The notes: a model not told the origin generated them from the letters alone. Counted from the stretch's first letter, positions 1-35,385 are shown. The stretch is 64,000 nucleotides of DNA from Gigantopelta aegis (GCF_016097555.1 NC_054706.1:60767508-60831507); one strand, 5' to 3'. Program-made: numbers and translations.

Positions 1-9
1 TTATTAGAA

Positions 10-266
10 AGAATGAATGAATGAATGAATGTTTAACGACACCCCAGCACGAAAAATACATCGGCTATTGAATGTCAAACTATGGTAATGCAAACAAATA
101 AATAAATAAAAACAGTGTAAAGAACTGTGCAAAAATACAAATATCACAGATAGATACTGACTTTTACTCAAAAGGTGCCCCAAAAGGGGATTTGTGCTGT
201 ATTGGCCATTCTCAAAGAGAATGTTACACCCCTGCACCACGGTGAGGTTACAGCACGCGCAGGGGT
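10..266 (-). mobile_element. SINE family X, copy 1
   Basis: (GAAT)n tail at the left, then TTTAACGACACCCCAGCACG. The other end has the paired hairpins CATTCTC/GAGAATG and ACCCCTGC/GCAGGGGT. The interior is partly deleted relative to 4601-4890. Confidence 0.85.
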
Positions 267-349
267 ATTCGAAATAAATATATATATATATTTATATATG
301 AGAGAATCCAATAGAGGACTATATAGCTAGAATTATACAGATACTAGGG

Positions 350-600
350 ACGGGACGTAACCCACCGGTAAAGCGCTCGCTTATTGCGCGGTCGGTCTAG
401 GATCGATCCCCGTCGGTGGACCCAATGGACTATTCCTCGTTCCAGACATTGCTCAACAACTGGCAGTGGTATGTACTATCCTGGGATGCTGCATAAAAAA
501 AAAAAACTTTGCCGTTAATCGGAAAGAATAGCCCATTGTTTCTCGACTATGTGGTCCCTAACAATAAAACCGTAATTAAATTGTGTCGAGTACGTCGTTA
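350..600 (+). mobile_element. tRNA-headed SINE family A
   Basis: Box A-like GTAACCCACCGGTAAAGCGC and box B-like GGATCGATCC, tail GTACGTCGTTAAA, where the TTAA MITE begins. The MITE may have inserted into the SINE tail. Confidence 0.85.
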
Positions 601-854
601 AAGGGACATTCCTGAGTTTGTTGCATTGTAAGATGTTTCCGACTGATAAAATATTTCTACGATTAAACTTACATATTAAATATACTTTCTTGTTTAGAAT
701 AAACTGGATTTTGTCTTCGTACGAAAACAAATATTTTAGGAAATAAAATGAAATTTAACCTAGTATAAATATTAGAACGATCAGAAACACGTTTAATATA
801 CAGCCACTAGTAAATACAATCGTTAAAAAAGCAAACACAGGAATGTCCCTTTAA
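599..854 (+). mobile_element. TTAA-ended fold-back MITE, copy 1 (internally deleted)
   Basis: Starts TTAAAGGGACATTCCTGAGT and ends AGGAATGTCCCTTTAA. It lacks about 100 bp relative to the copy at 46761, including the segment after TTGTTTAGAATA. Confidence 0.85.
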
Positions 855-965
855 ATTAAATAATGGTTGGTTAGTATTTTGGCGAATAATTTTAATGGGG
901 TTATTTTAACGTCGTACACGATTTCTAAAACTATCATTCAGAATAAGTTAAGTCGTTCTTTCTAT

Positions 966-1350
966 CGCGGGGGCGGGATTTAGCTCAGTCGTTTGAGTAC
1001 TCACTTGAGGTGCTTGCGTCGCAGGCTCGAACCTCCTCGGAGGATCCATTCAACTGATTGGATTTTTTCCCCTTGTTGTTGATACCGGCCTTAGTAATGT
1101 TGTGAATAAGCCATCGGATATAAGGCTAATAGATACAGGGTTCGTAGCCCGGTACCGGCTCCCACTCAGAGCGAATTTTAACGACTCAATTGGTAGGTGT
1201 AAGACCACTACATCTTCTTCTCTCTCACTAACAACTAACAACTAACCCACTGTCCTTGACAGACAGCCCATATAGCTGAGGTATGTGTGCCCAGGACAGC
1301 GTGCTTGAACCTTAATTGGATATAAGCACGAAAATAAATTGAAATGAAAT
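966..1350 (+). mobile_element. Composite of tRNA-headed SINE pieces
   Basis: A tRNA-like head with GATTTAGCTCAGTCGTTTGAG (box A region) and GGCTCGAACC (box B) is followed by a body shared with 35525-35785 and 39905-40165 (GGTACCGGCTCCCACTCAGAG, CCCAGGACAGCGTGCTTGAA). Confidence 0.8.
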
Positions 1351-2437
1351 TGTTGTTGATTTCAATTACGTTGCGCATGCATTCTCTGTAATCCACCTAC
1401 TTCAATATGGTGTTATAACATTTGAATATGTCACCACGGCTCGACATGGAAAATGAACCTAAAATTAAATAAAAGTCAAAGTCGCGAATAAACACTATCT
1501 GCTTAAAGAATTAAAATACTTACTGGTTACTCGATTTACAGGAATGCTGTTTCAACTTGTTTTGTAAAATGCACTTTGAGAAATACTGGGAGAATAAACT
1601 CGTAGAAATTGTTGTGAGCTGAAATATAAAACAACTTTATATCTTAAAGGTGCTATACCATAGTGACAAGAGCAATATTTTGCTATTTTTACATTTATTT
1701 ACAATAGATGACTATACATTAATAGATCCCACGCCTAATAACTCAGAAATAGTGCAGTGTGCTAAACGTTTCATAAGCAAGCATGTGGCCTGTATGACCC
1801 ATCGCGTCTCAGGCGATCGCTCAAACACCGAAGTTGCATCCTGCCCAGAGTCAACGACCAGGGAAGCTTTATCAGATCCGTTATTTTTCTTCCTGGAATT
1901 CAACGCGGAAACGGATCTGGTATTTCCAGTGAATCCAAAAGTCTGCAAATGTAATTATGTGAAACTTTAAAGAGACTTGTTTTATTCAAACAACATTGTC
2001 ACAAATATTTCAGCGTTTCGTCTGTAAAATCCATACTTATATTAGGAGAAAAAAACAAATAACGTTACTTTATAATAGACTCACAGTTGTAAACATTTAA
2101 ACATCCTGGTAAAATACATGTACTGCATTATTTAGATTTTTTCAAATGTATATTCTTTTTCCCAATTTCATCATGATAATACATAAATTTACAAATTCAT
2201 ACATGTGCACATTAACACACATGTGTACACATACCAGGGCCAAACCTAGATTAAGAACCTGTGGGCACTGTAAAATGCGATCTTTTCCAGCTAGACAAGG
2301 GGCACTTTTGAAATAAAAGGAATACTTTTACATATTATCTACAAATACATTTTTTAAAATACCATTTGCTCCCAATATATATGCATATAAATATTAACCG
2401 ACATATTAATATTTATACTTGTAAACTAATAGAATAC

Positions 2438-3495
2438 TGGTCAACTAACCCCAAAACCGTCTCGCCTCAGCCTTTTGCCAATTCGCCCCTAACTGTTTAG
2501 TCAACTCGCCCCCAATACGTTACCAACTCGTCCCAGTGTTTGGTCAACTCACCCCAACAAAAATGAACGTCTACTACTTTGGTGTGTCATTTTATTTATT
2601 AAAATAACCGTGAGATTCCGCTATTACAACCACTTGTGCGTTTTATTAAAACTGGTTTTTATATCGCAGGTGTTTTAGATCACAGCTAATCCCTTTATTA
2701 AATGTTTATTAACTTTTATGTATTAAACAAAAAACACATCAGTGAACATTGTAGACATCATTCACGCAGTGTTGATATTGCAATCCTGGCATGACCAGGC
2801 TTTTACATGCTTCAAATACACTGGCTTGGTTGATTAATAATTGGTATCTGTGGTGCCAACTTATCTGTGCTGGGCTGCAGCAGCTGGTACCAGCAGGCGA
2901 AAGCGAAAGCAGTCTCAGAACTGTTTATATTGCTCGTTTTATTACAGTGCCAATCCACACCTTTGAACCCCCAGAGTATGTTCTGGCAAATATATTGCAG
3001 TTCCATAACACCAAAGTAGTAGACGTCTATTTTTAATGCTGTCGTCACAATTATGAACAGTGAAGTTGAACTGGGGCGAGTTGACCTACTACTGGGGCGA
3101 GTTGACCATCCACTGGCGTTACCGAAACATTAGGGCAAGTTGCCAATCGCTGTTGACGAAACACTGGGGCGAGGGTTTTTTTTATATATTTTTTTATGAT
3201 AAAGGAGAATTTAGGTTACAAAAAAACACCCCAAAAAAACCCAGTATGGGTCTTTTATTGGAGTTATTTTAAACTATTAAGACTAAGTTTAATTTTCTAG
3301 ACATCTTTGCCAAGGTGCCCAGTCGCTGTTGATGAAACACTGGGGCGAGTTGACCAATCGCTGTTGATAAAACACTGGGGCGAGTTGACCAATCGCTGTT
3401 GACGAAACACTGGGGCGAGTTGGTAATTTGGGGTGGGCAAAGTTAACTAAACATTTTAGGACGAGTTGACCAACCGCTGGGATGATTTGGTACAA
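2438..3495. mobile_element. Fold-back element with minisatellite arms
   Basis: The left arm (about 2440-2570) has degenerate repeats of GTCAACTCGCCCCAGT. The right arm (about 3060-3490) has the reverse complement, ACTGGGGCGAGTTGACCAAT, repeated. Inside them a perfect 19-bp inverted repeat lies at 2567-2585 and 3008-3026 (ACGTCTACTACTTTGGTGT). The core (2600-3000) has no recognisable gene. Confidence 0.7.
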
Positions 3496-3999
3496 GTCGA
3501 GTTAATTCATTTATGATTTAATTTATTCGCAAATAAACTTCCTGGGTGTTTTTTTTTTAACTTATTTATTATTTATGGTCCCTCGCCAGTCGCCATTTCT
3601 CATCGAGTGGCTTGAGGAAAGTTCAACCAGTCGTTTGTCGCTAGACCGGTTTTTACGCTACTCAGTAAACTGAATTATTACTTCGTGAATCAGTCAAAAT
3701 AGTTTGTAAACGTTTAGCGCAGATTGCTGAACGTAGGTAAAATGAACAAATCGCACTTATGATATAATTAAATAAGCTTCACCTATGGTTTCTGTATTGA
3801 TGAAATTTAAGTATTCTTTAGATCGGCAAATACTGATGCAAATATATACATTTATACGTCCAGAATTAGAGGTTTGGGACGGATGTTTTGCAATAGTTGC
3901 GAAAATTGACATTTTAGTAAATAGTACACCACCTAGGAAAAAACATTCACTATAGACTAAGGAACCAAAACTATACACATAATCGCAACTGACCCCCCC

Positions 4000-4263
4000 C
4001 CCCCCCCCCCACCAGTGTTGGAGCAAAACCTGAAATTCGTGCAAAAATAATACAAATATTCGGGCAAAATGTGCTAACCTGAAACCTTTTTATAACATAT
4101 TTCAATCATTCTACCCTAAAAATTAGTTGCAATCCATGTAAAAATGCGTTGTGATTCGAATGCAATCCTATATAATATAGGTGTTTGGTAATAATGCTAA
4201 TATGAATAAATGTTGTTATCCGGATTCGGGCATTTTCGTTTAATTTGGGGGAAAACCAGCCCC

Positions 4264-4294
<31 letters not shown>

Positions 4295-4322
4295 ACACAC
4301 AAATGGGAGCTCGTATATACAC
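4000..4322 (+). repeat. Dispersed repeat shared with 17265-17515, with poly-C tracts
   Basis: The copy is bracketed by a C run at about 3991-4010 and another at 4261-4280 that runs into a (CA)n tract. No coding content. Confidence 0.8.
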
Positions 4323-4600
4323 GAATTCATTCCATTTGCCAAAACATTTATTTACGGTTGAAATTTAATATATTTCTTTTTGTATAAAGTATCATTGCAG
4401 GAATTTCAGTTCATTTTTTCTTTTTAGTTAAACTGAAACACTCTCATAGTCTTCCACCTTAATATGACTGTCTATAACAATGGCAAATAGAACATACTCC
4501 TTGCCGTTTTGAAATAGTCACGCGCACCCATTCGTCATATGATATGATAATACCTTTAAATGACTACACAATACAATGTATACTTATTTTGTTTTCACCG

Positions 4601-4890
4601 AATGAATGAATGAATGAATGTTTAACGACACCCCAGCACGAAAAATACATCGGCTATTGGGTGTCAAACTATGGTAATGCAAATAAATAAAGTGATGATC
4701 AACATCAATATAAAAATTCAAGGTTTAAACAAAAACAGTGTAAAGAACTGTGCAAAAATACAAATACAAATATCACAGAATTTTACGGACACCGAATTTT
4801 ACTCTAAACTTCAATTTGTGCTGTATTGGCCATTCTCAAAGAGAATGTTACACCCCTGCACCACGGTGAGGTTACAGCACGCGCAGGGGT
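4601..4890 (-). mobile_element. SINE family X, copy 2, with 13-bp target duplication
   Basis: GTTTTCACCGAAT occurs on both sides (4591-4603 and 4891-4903). The tail is (GAAT)n. The head, read on the minus strand, starts ACCCCTGCGCGTGCTGTAAC and is not obviously tRNA-like. Open frames across it are artefacts. Confidence 0.92.
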
Positions 4891-5299
4891 GTTTTCACCG
4901 AATACAAGCAGATTCAGATATAGCTTAGACTGTTATGTTAAATGTATATGCCCCGTCCATTCACATTGTTTGTTTGATATCTTATGTAACATAAGGCACG
5001 TACTTCCCCCTGAGTTGATTGTCGAGCGGATTGGCAAACATGCGCCAATTCGGTGAAATATGCCAATGACAACGAAATCTCAACTTGGCTGTTTATTTAG
5101 GAGTAGACTGATCGACGTGTAGCGTTTTACAAATGCTGCGAACAGTCTATCACGGCCGATAAACGTCACGTGACGCTGGAATCGCGTCCGTATTCAAATG
5201 AGTGACAGGGGAAAAGAAAAGAAAGGAATGTTTGTTTATCGACGTTTAATCAGCATGTATGTATGTATGTATTGATGTATGAATATCTATATATTGTAT

Positions 5300-5475
5300 G
5301 TATGTCGATGTTGACCCCATAGATATTAACGCACTGGCACAGGGGATAATTAAATCCTTTCTGGCCTCACAAATTGTCCCATGCCGTTGCTGGGACTCGA
5401 ACCTGTGGCACCGAATCGCCCGCAAATTGCGAGACTAACAACGATGCGCTCTGAGCTATCGAGGCATCCATAAAA
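5300..5475 (-). mobile_element. tRNA-headed SINE family D
   Basis: On the minus strand, CGATAGCTCAGAGCGCATCG (box A) and GGTTCGAGTCC (box B). The tail portion (GCACTGGCACAGGGG..TAATTAAATCC) recurs alone at about 5620-5690. Both sit in ATGT-type simple repeats. Confidence 0.75.
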
Positions 5476-7333
5476 AGGATGTTCTTTAACTCAACCACAT
5501 GCATGGGGCTTACAATCTACGCGGTCGATCCCGCTTACGTACACGAAACAGTGGGCAGACCTGGCACTGGCTAGTATGTATTGATGTATGAATATCTATA
5601 TATTGTATATTGTTGACTGTTACATACATAGATATGAACGCACTGGCACAGGGGGTAATTAAATCCTTCTGGCCTCACAAATTGTCCCAATGTATGTATG
5701 CATGTATGTATGTATGTACTGATGTCCTGTATTCATAACATTGTTTTAATTTTGTGCCAACTGATTCTTTGTGTTTTTTGTACGGTTGAAGCACAATGTT
5801 AATGGTTATTGGTTGCTTGTTACTGAGTGAAACGTCTTAATGCTGATCTTATACCTTACTACCACCTCTAACCCCAACCTTTTATATTTCCCTGTCACCC
5901 CATAACACAACTCAAAGGCAGTGTAGGTGCCCCCAATGTGTGTGGTCCCCAATATAAAATCCTGGCTACGCCAGTGCTTCACATTGAAGCACATACACTC
6001 AAAACCCACTATGGGAAAAGATTCCTTACTACAATTCTTTTTCACCATCTACGCCAAGTGTTAACATAAAGATTGTTAGACAAAAAATAGTTCTAGTATA
6101 AAACATGCTGCGTATCGTTATACACATATTCCTTATCTTTCCACTCTGTGTTTAACGAGTCCGTAGGAACCAGGGGCGGGGTGGCAACCCCCCCCCCCCC
6201 CCACACACACACATACACGACGACAAAACAAATGTACGTTTAGTTTTGTCCTACACTATATAAATAAAGGTAAAAATATGGCTTGTGCCCCTTCCCCACT
6301 AGAGGCTGTGTCCCCCAACACTCCAACATCGTTCCTACGAGCCTTTTTAAGCAATGTCAAGGCCGGTATATATACGTCGTCAACGTACCATAAATGAGAT
6401 GACTTATATGACCACAATATTTCAAAAGGAACTTCTCAGTTTGTTACGAGTCTGAGTGAAATGTTTCGTTTGGGGGCTTTACCACATTTGTAGAATGTTC
6501 CCAACGTTTCATCTGAAAAGTCAATATTTGTCTTATTCGTTCACATTTTAAGGTACGTAATACCAGGTTTCACGTATTTCTGTGAGCGCACGACTTTTGA
6601 CCCCTCCGCTTATTGCAGTCACCATTTCAAAGGTTACTCTTATTTCATCTTAGAGGGCGGGTAAAAAAACAACACGTCATTATTAAATGTCGCAATAGTA
6701 TTTTTCCATGTTAAAACGTATATTGTGTATTCTTGTCATCTTAAATCTGAATGCTTTTCAGTGTTTTTGAAAAGGTATTTAAGGTTATAAGAGTGTTATT
6801 AGAACTCAAGAAGCGTTTTCGTTTTCATACTTTTTGTTTCTTTTCATACAGCACGAGGAGGGAATATAGACTTATTTAATTATACATAGGCGTCACCAAT
6901 AATTGTATAAAGGGTTCATTGAACTAGCACATTTTATGGCTAATATTTATTTTTAAATTAATGTTTTTGTATTTTTTTGTATGGTTGTGTGTGTGTGTGT
7001 ACGTGTTTGTGCATATTATGTATGAGTGTATGTATGCGTGTCTGTGTGTGTGCGTACGTGTTTGTGCATATTATGTATGAGTGTGTGTATGCGTGTCTGT
7101 GTGTGTGCGTGTGTGAAAGTGGACGTTCATTAGCCCAACTTATTATTATTGTCGTATTTAAGTGAACAATGTGTCCTGTAGATATACATGCTCATAGCAC
7201 CGACATCCATCCTCATCCAGCTATGTGACGCTGATTACTAGCCAATAGATTGTTCTCTGAATCTGAATGGCTATCTAATCTGGTTAAGCAGTTGTGTGTA
7301 AGTGAGAGTGTGAGGTTGCTATAAACCTACATA

Positions 7334-7447
<114 letters not shown>

Positions 7448-7679
7448 TATTTATTTATGCCGGACAATAGTAGGAGATTTAAGGACATGACCCTTAGAAA
7501 ATTAATCAAGGTAATTTCATATAAGCTTTTAAATGACTTTAAAAGTGCCGTATGCGGTTTTGCTTTTTAAAAATTATTTTTTAAATCTCTGTTCTAACAT
7601 AAGATTACATATCGCCTCTTGAAATACCTTTGAGCACATACGGTATATGCATTCTATATTATAACTGTAACTGAAAAAT

Positions 7680-7750
7680 CAACCTCCACTGAGGGGTTCG
7701 AACTAGAGATCCTCATTCTGAGAGTCCAGTGCTCTACCAACTAGAGATAA
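7680..7750 (-). repeat. tRNA-like SINE head fragment
   Basis: The minus strand shows TCTAGTTGGTAGAGCACTGG and a B box AGTTCGAACCCC. It lacks a proper anticodon arm or paired acceptor stem, so it is a fragment and not a tRNA gene. Confidence 0.6.
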
Positions 7751-7974
7751 TAATGACATTCTCAATAGCTACTGCCAGTAATAGTACTTTATATGAATAC
7801 TACTATATTACATATGTTATGATCGTCGAGAAGTTAGCAAGTTATTTTCCTACAAACTCTTACTGAGCACCAAAAATAGATATATTATACCATCGTCGGC
7901 ATCTGAATTAACGTGTTCACAGATATTTAATTATTATATTCTTAATTCACAAATGACGTAATACTGATAATGAT

Positions 7975-8094
7975 GATTATAATGATGATGATGATGATGA
8001 TGTTGATTGTGATGTTGATTATGATTATGATGATGATTATGGCAATGTTGATTATGATTATTATGATGATGATGATGATGATGATGATGATTAG
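7975..8094. repeat. (GAT)n-type microsatellite
   Basis: Interspersed GATGAT/GATTAT units. Confidence 0.95.
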
Positions 8095-8559
8095 CAACAA
8101 TAGGTTTTTATATGCACTCTTTTAAAGACAGGACAATAATTACCACGGTTTTCGATATATATTGGAGCACTGGTTAAGTTTATAACATTCGATATCTCAG
8201 AAAGCCATTTACCCGAATGCTTGAAGCTGGAACTGTATATTATGAAGTCCGTCTGGAAATATACTCAGAGAAAGAAATAAGGGAACATTTTGTACTGTAC
8301 AGCAAATTTCAGTCGCTAATGGCGTCGTAATATCCGTACAATACGTTGGGTGGGAGTTAATGTTAGTAATGTGTGAATGGATATCAGTAACACGATTAAC
8401 TCCCTGACACTATGCATGACGATTGTGGTTGCAGTCACTCCTTTCTGTTAGTGCTGGTGCGATCCCTTATTTCTTTCCATCAGTATATGTGTTTCGGCGC
8501 ATGTTAAATCTAATAACATAAGGTACTCCAGAATACATCTTCAAAGCCTCAAACTACCA

Positions 8560-8943
8560 TTAAACGGACATTCCTAAGTTTGCTGCAATTTTTAAGATGT
8601 TGTCGACTAACAGAGACTTTTTAACGATTGTAATTACATATCAAATATATTTTTCTGCATAAAATATTAGTGACTGTATATTAAACGTGCTTCTGACCGT
8701 TCTACTATTTGAACTAGGTTAAATTTCATTTTATTTCCTAAAATATATTTTTTCGTACATACGAAATTATCTGAAGACAAAATCCAGTTTGGGCTTCTTA
8801 CAAATATTAAGACAGCCAGAAACACATTGAATATACAGACACTGATATTCTAAACAAGAAAATATATTTAATATGTAAGTTTAATCGTAGAAATATTTAA
8901 TTTTTCGGAACCATATGCAGCAAACTCAGGAATATCCCTTTAA
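8560..8943 (-). mobile_element. TTAA-ended fold-back MITE, copy 2
   Basis: Reverse orientation relative to the copy at 46761. Ends TTAAACGGACATTCC and GGAATATCCCTTTAA. Confidence 0.88.
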
Positions 8944-9142
8944 CCCGAATCACTAAACTCCGATCAACCCCTAGATGGATATAATTAATTCGAAATAATA
9001 AATGATCAAAATGGGCCTAAAATATTCAAACTGGATACTTTTTTTTTTAATTTAAGAAACAAAATTAATATTTGCGTCTCTTTTGTTGTTCAGTATAGTT
9101 TTGTTAAACCAATTTCACATTATTTTCTTCTCATATTTTCAG

Positions 9143-31461
<22,319 letters not shown>

Positions 31462-32201
31462 TTGGATATGCGAAAACCACGTTATTTGTTATAACAATTC
31501 TAACTGGACCAAGTGTGACATGTGATCGTCTTTTAAAGATACCAATGTGCGTGCGATGCTTCTTCAAATGACTGAGAGTTGGAGTTTCGTTGTTTTTGGT
31601 CGCACAAAAAGGAAATATATTGTAAATTCTATGCTATTCTGAGTTGTGTAACCTTTTGCCTTTTATAGGACTAATTCCATTATTTTCAAGCTATGAATGT
31701 CGATGCTGTGGATGCTATTAAATGATACTGTACAGGCAGCACGTAAAAAAGGATTTGTTGTAAATATTTGATGATGGAATCACAGGACGTTGGATTGCAG
31801 TAACAAAATGGATGTTGAAAGTATTATATATACTGTTGCTGCTATGTAGAACGGATCCACCGACCTTAGGATTGATCCAAATACTGTGGTATTGCTTAAC
31901 CATGTATCTTACACGAGTTTATTTTAGAAATACAAATTTATGAAATGTTGATGTCATCAAGGGCAAGATCCGGCGGAACTAGGGGATAAAGGATGGAGTG
32001 TATTGGGCGACTTCTCGCACCCATGAAATCTGCCTTGGAAACGTTTTAGTAGAACATACCCTTACCATCTGACAATGTTCATCAGAGTTGTCCATCAACA
32101 CCACTGTGTCTGTTATGTCGACATTATATAATTAACAACTGTTATTATTGACACTATGAACTTCTACAGAGTATTTATATTATCCATATGATACAAATAA
32201 A
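31462..32201 (+). other. 3' UTR and poly(A) signal of the astacin gene
   Basis: From the TAA at 31459-31461 the sequence is AT-rich, without clear splice sites, up to AATAAA at 32196-32201. It is followed by a T-rich stretch that fits a downstream element. The end of the transcript is inferred, not shown. Confidence 0.55.
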
Positions 32202-32456
32202 ATCGTAATATCTGTTCAACAGTCTTTATATAATTGCCTTATTTGAGTGCCTTTTAAATATAATATCATGTTACTCTAGAAATGGCTTTGCATTTAGTAA
32301 AAAAAAAAAGCCACATGTATATATTTAATGCAAAGAACAGAATTACTATGTATCATATATCCTTAGATTCACTCATTTGTTTTATTCCAGTTGGGAGTGA
32401 CAATAGTAGGCACTGAACCGTGTTTGCATAACCAGTATAAGTGGTTCTGATATAAC

Positions 32457-32696
32457 GTATAAGATCGTTAAACCACATTGAGAGCCTTAGTTTGACGTAT
32501 AAGATCGTTAAACCACATTGAGAGCCTTATTTTGACTTATAAGATCGTTAAACCACATTGAGAGCCTTATTTTGACGTATAAGATCGTTAAACCACATTG
32601 AGAGCCTTATTTTGACGTATAAGATCGTTAAGCCACATTGAGAGCCTTATTTTGACGTATAAGATCGTTAAGCCACATTGAGAGCCTTATTTTGAC
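32457..32696 (+). repeat. 40-bp minisatellite, six copies
   Basis: The unit starts GTATAAGATCGTTAAACCAC and ends CTTATTTTGAC. The period is exactly 40 bp. The last two copies share an A-to-G change (GTTAAGCCAC), so they probably derive from one another. Confidence 0.95.
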
Positions 32697-32734
32697 GTTT
32701 CCCCGAACAGGCCTGGCGCTTATAACACTTTTAG

Positions 32735-32985
32735 AGTCTAGATCCGAGACTCTAATGGTAAAGCGCTCGCTTGATGCGCGGTCGGTTTGGGATCGATCCC
32801 CGTCGGGGGGCCCATTGGACTATTTCTCGTTCCAGCCAGTGCACCACGATTGGTATATCAAAGGCCGTGGTATGTGCTATCCTGTTTATGGGGTGATGCA
32901 TATACAAAAATCCCTTGCTGCATTAGTTAAAATGATGACTACGTGTCGGAATTACCAAATATTTGACATTCAATAGCCGATAATT
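32735..32985 (+). mobile_element. tRNA-headed SINE family A/B
   Basis: Head AATGGTAAAGCGCTCGCTTG with GGGATCGATCC, then body to CAATAGCCGATAATTAATTA. Confidence 0.85.
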
Positions 32986-33225
32986 AATTAATCTATGTTC
33001 TCAGTTTGGTACCCCCCTCCCCAAATCGTTATTCTGACATTTAGGACATCTGTCGAAGTCATTTGCAGTCATTCTTCACTTTCCAATTTACAGTTTTGAA
33101 TTGTACATAAGAATATGTTAACAATAATATAATAGTCCATAGGAACACATTCCCCCACTCGAGAATGAAAATTTACGTCCTTTTTACACAATATAAAAAG
33201 AAAGATTTAAAAAAATGGCTTGTCT

Positions 33226-33226
<1 letters not shown>

Positions 33227-33258
<32 letters not shown>
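33227..33258 (+). repeat. Poly-C tract, 32 C
   Basis: Uninterrupted C32, then A and six more C. It is one of many C or G tracts of 15 or more in this window. Confidence 0.98.
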
Positions 33259-33924
33259 ACCCCCCCATTAGAAACTGTGGCCCCCGTACTAGAGATTGTG
33301 ACCCCCACTTCAGATATCGTTCCTACGGGCCTGATGTAACGATTAAATTCGAAAGTGTATCTTTTTACAAGACAGAGAACAGCTTTAGGGTTTGCAAATT
33401 GGGTAAATTAATTCATACCTGATCGTAACCGAACTAATATGTGAATCTGCTGAAATCAGATTCCTACGTACGCCAATATATTTTCCCCCAGATTACATGG
33501 ACTTAGTAAGGTAATGTTAAATATTACACTTAAGTCAACGCTTAAAGCTTCACTATTGTGAACATTGTTAATACTAATGTGATATCAAAATCAGTCCAGA
33601 TGTTGTTTTTAAATCTGTGGTAGCTCTAAGTTTACGTTACAGATCGATGTACAACACAAAAATGACGGGTGGAAAAAATTCTCTTGAGCGACATTTAAAC
33701 ATTGTCAGCACATTTTAAACAACGGTTATTAGATGAGCATGAGTTAATTTCGATAGTTGCTCGACAGACAAAGATAACACACGCTGCTGCCACTTAAAAA
33801 AAAACAGTAGGTGAGCTTTCATATAATGTATGTCAATGAAATCTTCTTTACAATTAACGTCCCGTTAAAACTGATCTTGATTAAAGTTCTCAGAGCAATA
33901 ACTAGTTTGCAAGTCTATCTTCAG

Positions 33925-34283
33925 GGCTTCTAGAATTTTTTATAAAATTCACTAGCCATGAGATCGGTGATTAAAAACATTTACTAGCAACGATTAAAAA
34001 TTACCTAGACCTACTTTACTTTTAGTAATACAATTTTACTAAATAATAACAATAATCAGATATGTCACCTAAAGAAGGAGATAGAGCTTAAAAACACTAA
34101 CATTGGAGGGGGGGGGGGGGGTGGGGGGAGCAGGATATTCATATTTACAAAATAGCCTTAACTGGAACATTTGACTCAAAAACATTCACTAGCCGTCGAG
34201 CATGCCAATAGTAGTTATTTACTAGCCCAAAATTGAATATCACTAGCCACGGGAGTGGGACTACCATAATTTAGAAGCCCTGC
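33925..34283. mobile_element. MITE, ends CAGGGCTTCTA
   Basis: Begins CAGGGCTTCTAGAATT and ends AATTTAGAAGCCCTG. A second copy at 56162-56543 shares the interior (TTTACTAAATAATA, CAGATAT(G/A)TCACCTAAAG, AATATCACTAGCCA). The termini look hAT-like, but the target duplication is not clear. Confidence 0.7.
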
Positions 34284-35339
34284 TATACTGCATGGTCGAT
34301 ACCTACTGTTTATCTATCTGTAACCGTTTTCGTTTTGTTTTGTCTTGTGGGGTGTTGTTGTTGTTGAGGAGAGGGGGAGGGGCTTTTATTTTAGAGGGTG
34401 AGTATAGCCTACTGTATAAACATATTTTAAATTGGCGTTTACCATTAACACCCTATACGAACTGTTGATAGTAAAAATACATTCAGCTGGATTTTATTTT
34501 GTTTGTTTCATTGGTTTATGAGGCGGGTTTTTTTGTGGGTTTTTTTTGTACTAATAAAATATGCGAAATTCTGATTCGTTTCAAATATATAGTATCTTAA
34601 CCACTATGCTCCTACCTACAACTCTATACCACAATGTATGCATACGTTTTGCATTTCTCGCCATTAGCTCATGAGTATGTTAATGTTTTATCAATAAAAG
34701 TTCCATATAGGGAAACTCTTTTAGATTAAATATATGCTTAAGAGGTTTTAATTTGAAGTGTATCGGGAATCCTACATTGTAAATATGAATTATTTTCTGT
34801 GATGGCTATGAAACAAATAAATCTGTTATTAAAGTACATTTTGTCATTTGTTAATTCTTTAGCATGTTTTAGAGCTGAATAAAAAATATATATATATCTT
34901 CTTAAATTGTATGTGTGCGCGCGCTCGCGTGCGTGTGTGTAGAAGTTAACAACAAAGTTCTACATGTTGATATCAACTAGCTTGCGACATTCATGACCTG
35001 CAATTCTAAAATATATGCGATGTTTTTGCAACATATCTGAATTCCAAACGTATTCAACACACTTCACTTTAATACAGTCCAATATAACTAATACTGAACA
35101 GAACAATAAAAATAAGTTGTCATTTCAACAGGAGAAATGTGTTACAAAACTTGGATAACAGAAAAGGTAATTGATATTTTCGTGTAAAAATTACTCATCT
35201 AAAACGTGCAAAATCTGACCCCTGCGCACATCAGTTCTGACCCTCTTCCCCATCCTCACGCACACGCGTAACACTGTAGAATGACTGGTGCATCATGTAT
35301 ATTCGAATTCTGGTAAATGTTTTTGTAATCAACCGTAAA

Positions 35340-35385
35340 TAAAATGTGTTGAGTGCGTCGTTAAATAAAACATTTCCTTTGATCC
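35340..35385 (+). repeat. SINE tail fragment
   Basis: AAATGTGTTGAGTGCGTCGT then TAAATAAAACATTTCC, the 3' end of family A only. Confidence 0.8.

Noticed and set aside
1650..1970. 106-codon frame as a possible 5' exon of the astacin gene
   Set aside because: No signal peptide, no domain, no suitable donor in phase with 9143, and an overlapping open frame on the other strand.
5385..5475. Possible tRNA gene on the minus strand with good A and B boxes
   Set aside because: The cloverleaf is imperfect and it runs into a repeated tail (also at 5620-5690), so it is a SINE head. The heads at 966-1045, 7680-7750, 43391-43505 and 58330-58405 were rejected as tRNA genes for the same reason.
6977..7165. 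Cys/Val-rich 62-codon frame
   Set aside because: It is a translation of an imperfect (GT)n/GTATG tandem tract.
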